A stretch of DNA of 6,858 bases from Clostridia bacterium (lineage in GTDB: Bacteria > Bacillota > Clostridia > UBA1381): the NCBI GenBank assembly GCA_900751685.1, contig CAADSR010000080.1, positions 1 to 6,858 of the forward strand, in the 5' to 3' direction. The translations under genes were made by a program, and so were the position numbers. The notes beneath the pieces were generated by a model. It was given only the letters and a program-made list of their open reading frames with translations. It was not told the origin of the DNA and searched no databases. The first letter of the stretch is position 1, and every line of letters starts with the position of its first letter. Below are positions 6,203 to 6,858 of this stretch, one piece after another.

Positions 6203-6858
6203 ATGGATGCATTAATTCAAAAGATAAAACAGCGCTCAAACCCCTCAGTGGCAGGACTGGATCCTAAAATTGACTACGTGCCCCAGTATCTGCGCCAGGC
6301 CGCTTACCAGGAGTTTGGAAAAAACCTGCGTGGTGCGGCAGAGGCAATTTGGGCATTTAATAAAGGGCTTATCGATGCCCTTTATGATGTGGTCCCGGCG
6401 GTAAAGCCCCAGTCGGCTTTTTATGAGATGTATGGGCTTTGCGGGGAAGAGATCCTTCATAGGACGGTTGCATATGCAAAGGAAAAAGGCCTTTATGTCA
6501 TCCTGGATGTAAAGCGGAACGATATCGGCACTACAGCAGAGGCTTATTCTAAAGCGTATCTTGGAAAAGTCGAAGTAGACGGGGAGCTTTTTGATGCCTG
6601 CCCGGTGGATAGTGTCACTGTAAACCCTTATTTGGGTACGGATGGGATTGAACCTTTTGTAAAGGACTGCAAGCAGTATCAGAAGAGTATTTTTGCCTTA
6701 GTCAAGACCTCTAACCCATCTTCCGGGGAATTACAGGACCTATCTGTGGGAGAGCGCACAGTTTATGAAACCGTTGCCCGGTTGGTCAATACCTGGGGTG
6801 AGGGAACAGAGGGGGAATATGGCTACAATGCAGTCGGCGCAGTGGTCGGCGCCACCTA
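6203..6858 (+). CDS. pyrF: Orotidine 5'-phosphate decarboxylase, long-form subfamily (PyrF, partial, C-terminus beyond right edge)
   Basis: Decarboxylates OMP to UMP, the last step of the pathway. The window holds 218 codons and two further bases with no stop; this subfamily usually has about 300 residues, so roughly 70 percent is seen. Substrate residues include Asp20 in AGLDP and Lys68 in VKPQSAFYE (67-75). The catalytic charged network is in LDVKRNDIG at 101-109, with Asp102, Lys104 and Asp107. NPYLGTDG at 141-148 and ALVKTSNPSS at 165-174 are typical of the long form found in Clostridia and Actinobacteria rather than the shorter Bacillus and E. coli enzyme. The ATG at 6203 has AGGGAGGAG eight bases upstream and follows the pyrC stop by 22 bases, so it belongs to the same operon. 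pyrK, pyrD and pyrE are likely further right. Confidence 0.95.
   Translation, partial: MDALIQKIKQRSNPSVAGLDPKIDYVPQYLRQAAYQEFGKNLRGAAEAIWAFNKGLIDALYDVVPAVKPQSAFYEMYGLCGEEILHRTVAYAKEKGLYVILDVKRNDIGTTAEAYSKAYLGKVEVDGELFDACPVDSVTVNPYLGTDGIEPFVKDCKQYQKSIFALVKTSNPSSGELQDLSVGERTVYETVARLVNTWGEGTEGEYGYNAVGAVVGAT

Overview
The window looks like the chromosome of a Gram-positive anaerobe of the Firmicutes (Bacillota), most probably class Clostridia. The evidence is a WalR/WalK essential two-component pair, a PyrR-headed pyrimidine operon, strong purine-rich ribosome binding sites, sigma-A-type promoters, an AT-rich intergenic region within coding sequence of moderate GC, and a long-form OMP decarboxylase (the PyrF subfamily common in Clostridia, not the short Bacillus form). 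The genus cannot be fixed from the sequence.

Layout. Two operons diverge from one 250-bp AT-rich region (3129-3378). Leftward (minus strand) run walR (2433-3128), walK (522-2348) and a membrane-anchored protein that leaves the window at the left edge (1-503) and resembles a YycI/YycH-type WalK accessory protein. Rightward (plus strand) run pyrR (3379-3942), pyrB (3935-4864), pyrC (4888-6180) and pyrF (6203 to beyond 6858). Both operons have a convincing promoter with a 17-bp spacer: 3192-3220 on the minus strand and 3313-3341 on the plus strand.

Function. WalK senses an envelope signal and phosphorylates WalR, which in relatives controls cell-wall hydrolases; the third gene probably tunes WalK from the membrane. 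The pyr genes encode the uracil-responsive regulator PyrR, the second and third steps of UMP synthesis (aspartate transcarbamoylase and dihydroorotase) and the last step (OMP decarboxylase). The remaining genes (pyrK, pyrD, pyrE) would be expected to the right but are not seen.

All genes here belong to well-known families and there is no sign of a mobile element, CRISPR array, RNA gene or new defence system. The points worth a second look are regulatory: the pyr leader is too short for the classical PyrR attenuator; a strong hairpin lies between walR and walK; paired direct repeats containing WalR-like half sites sit at the walR transcription start; and the partial third gene is diverged.
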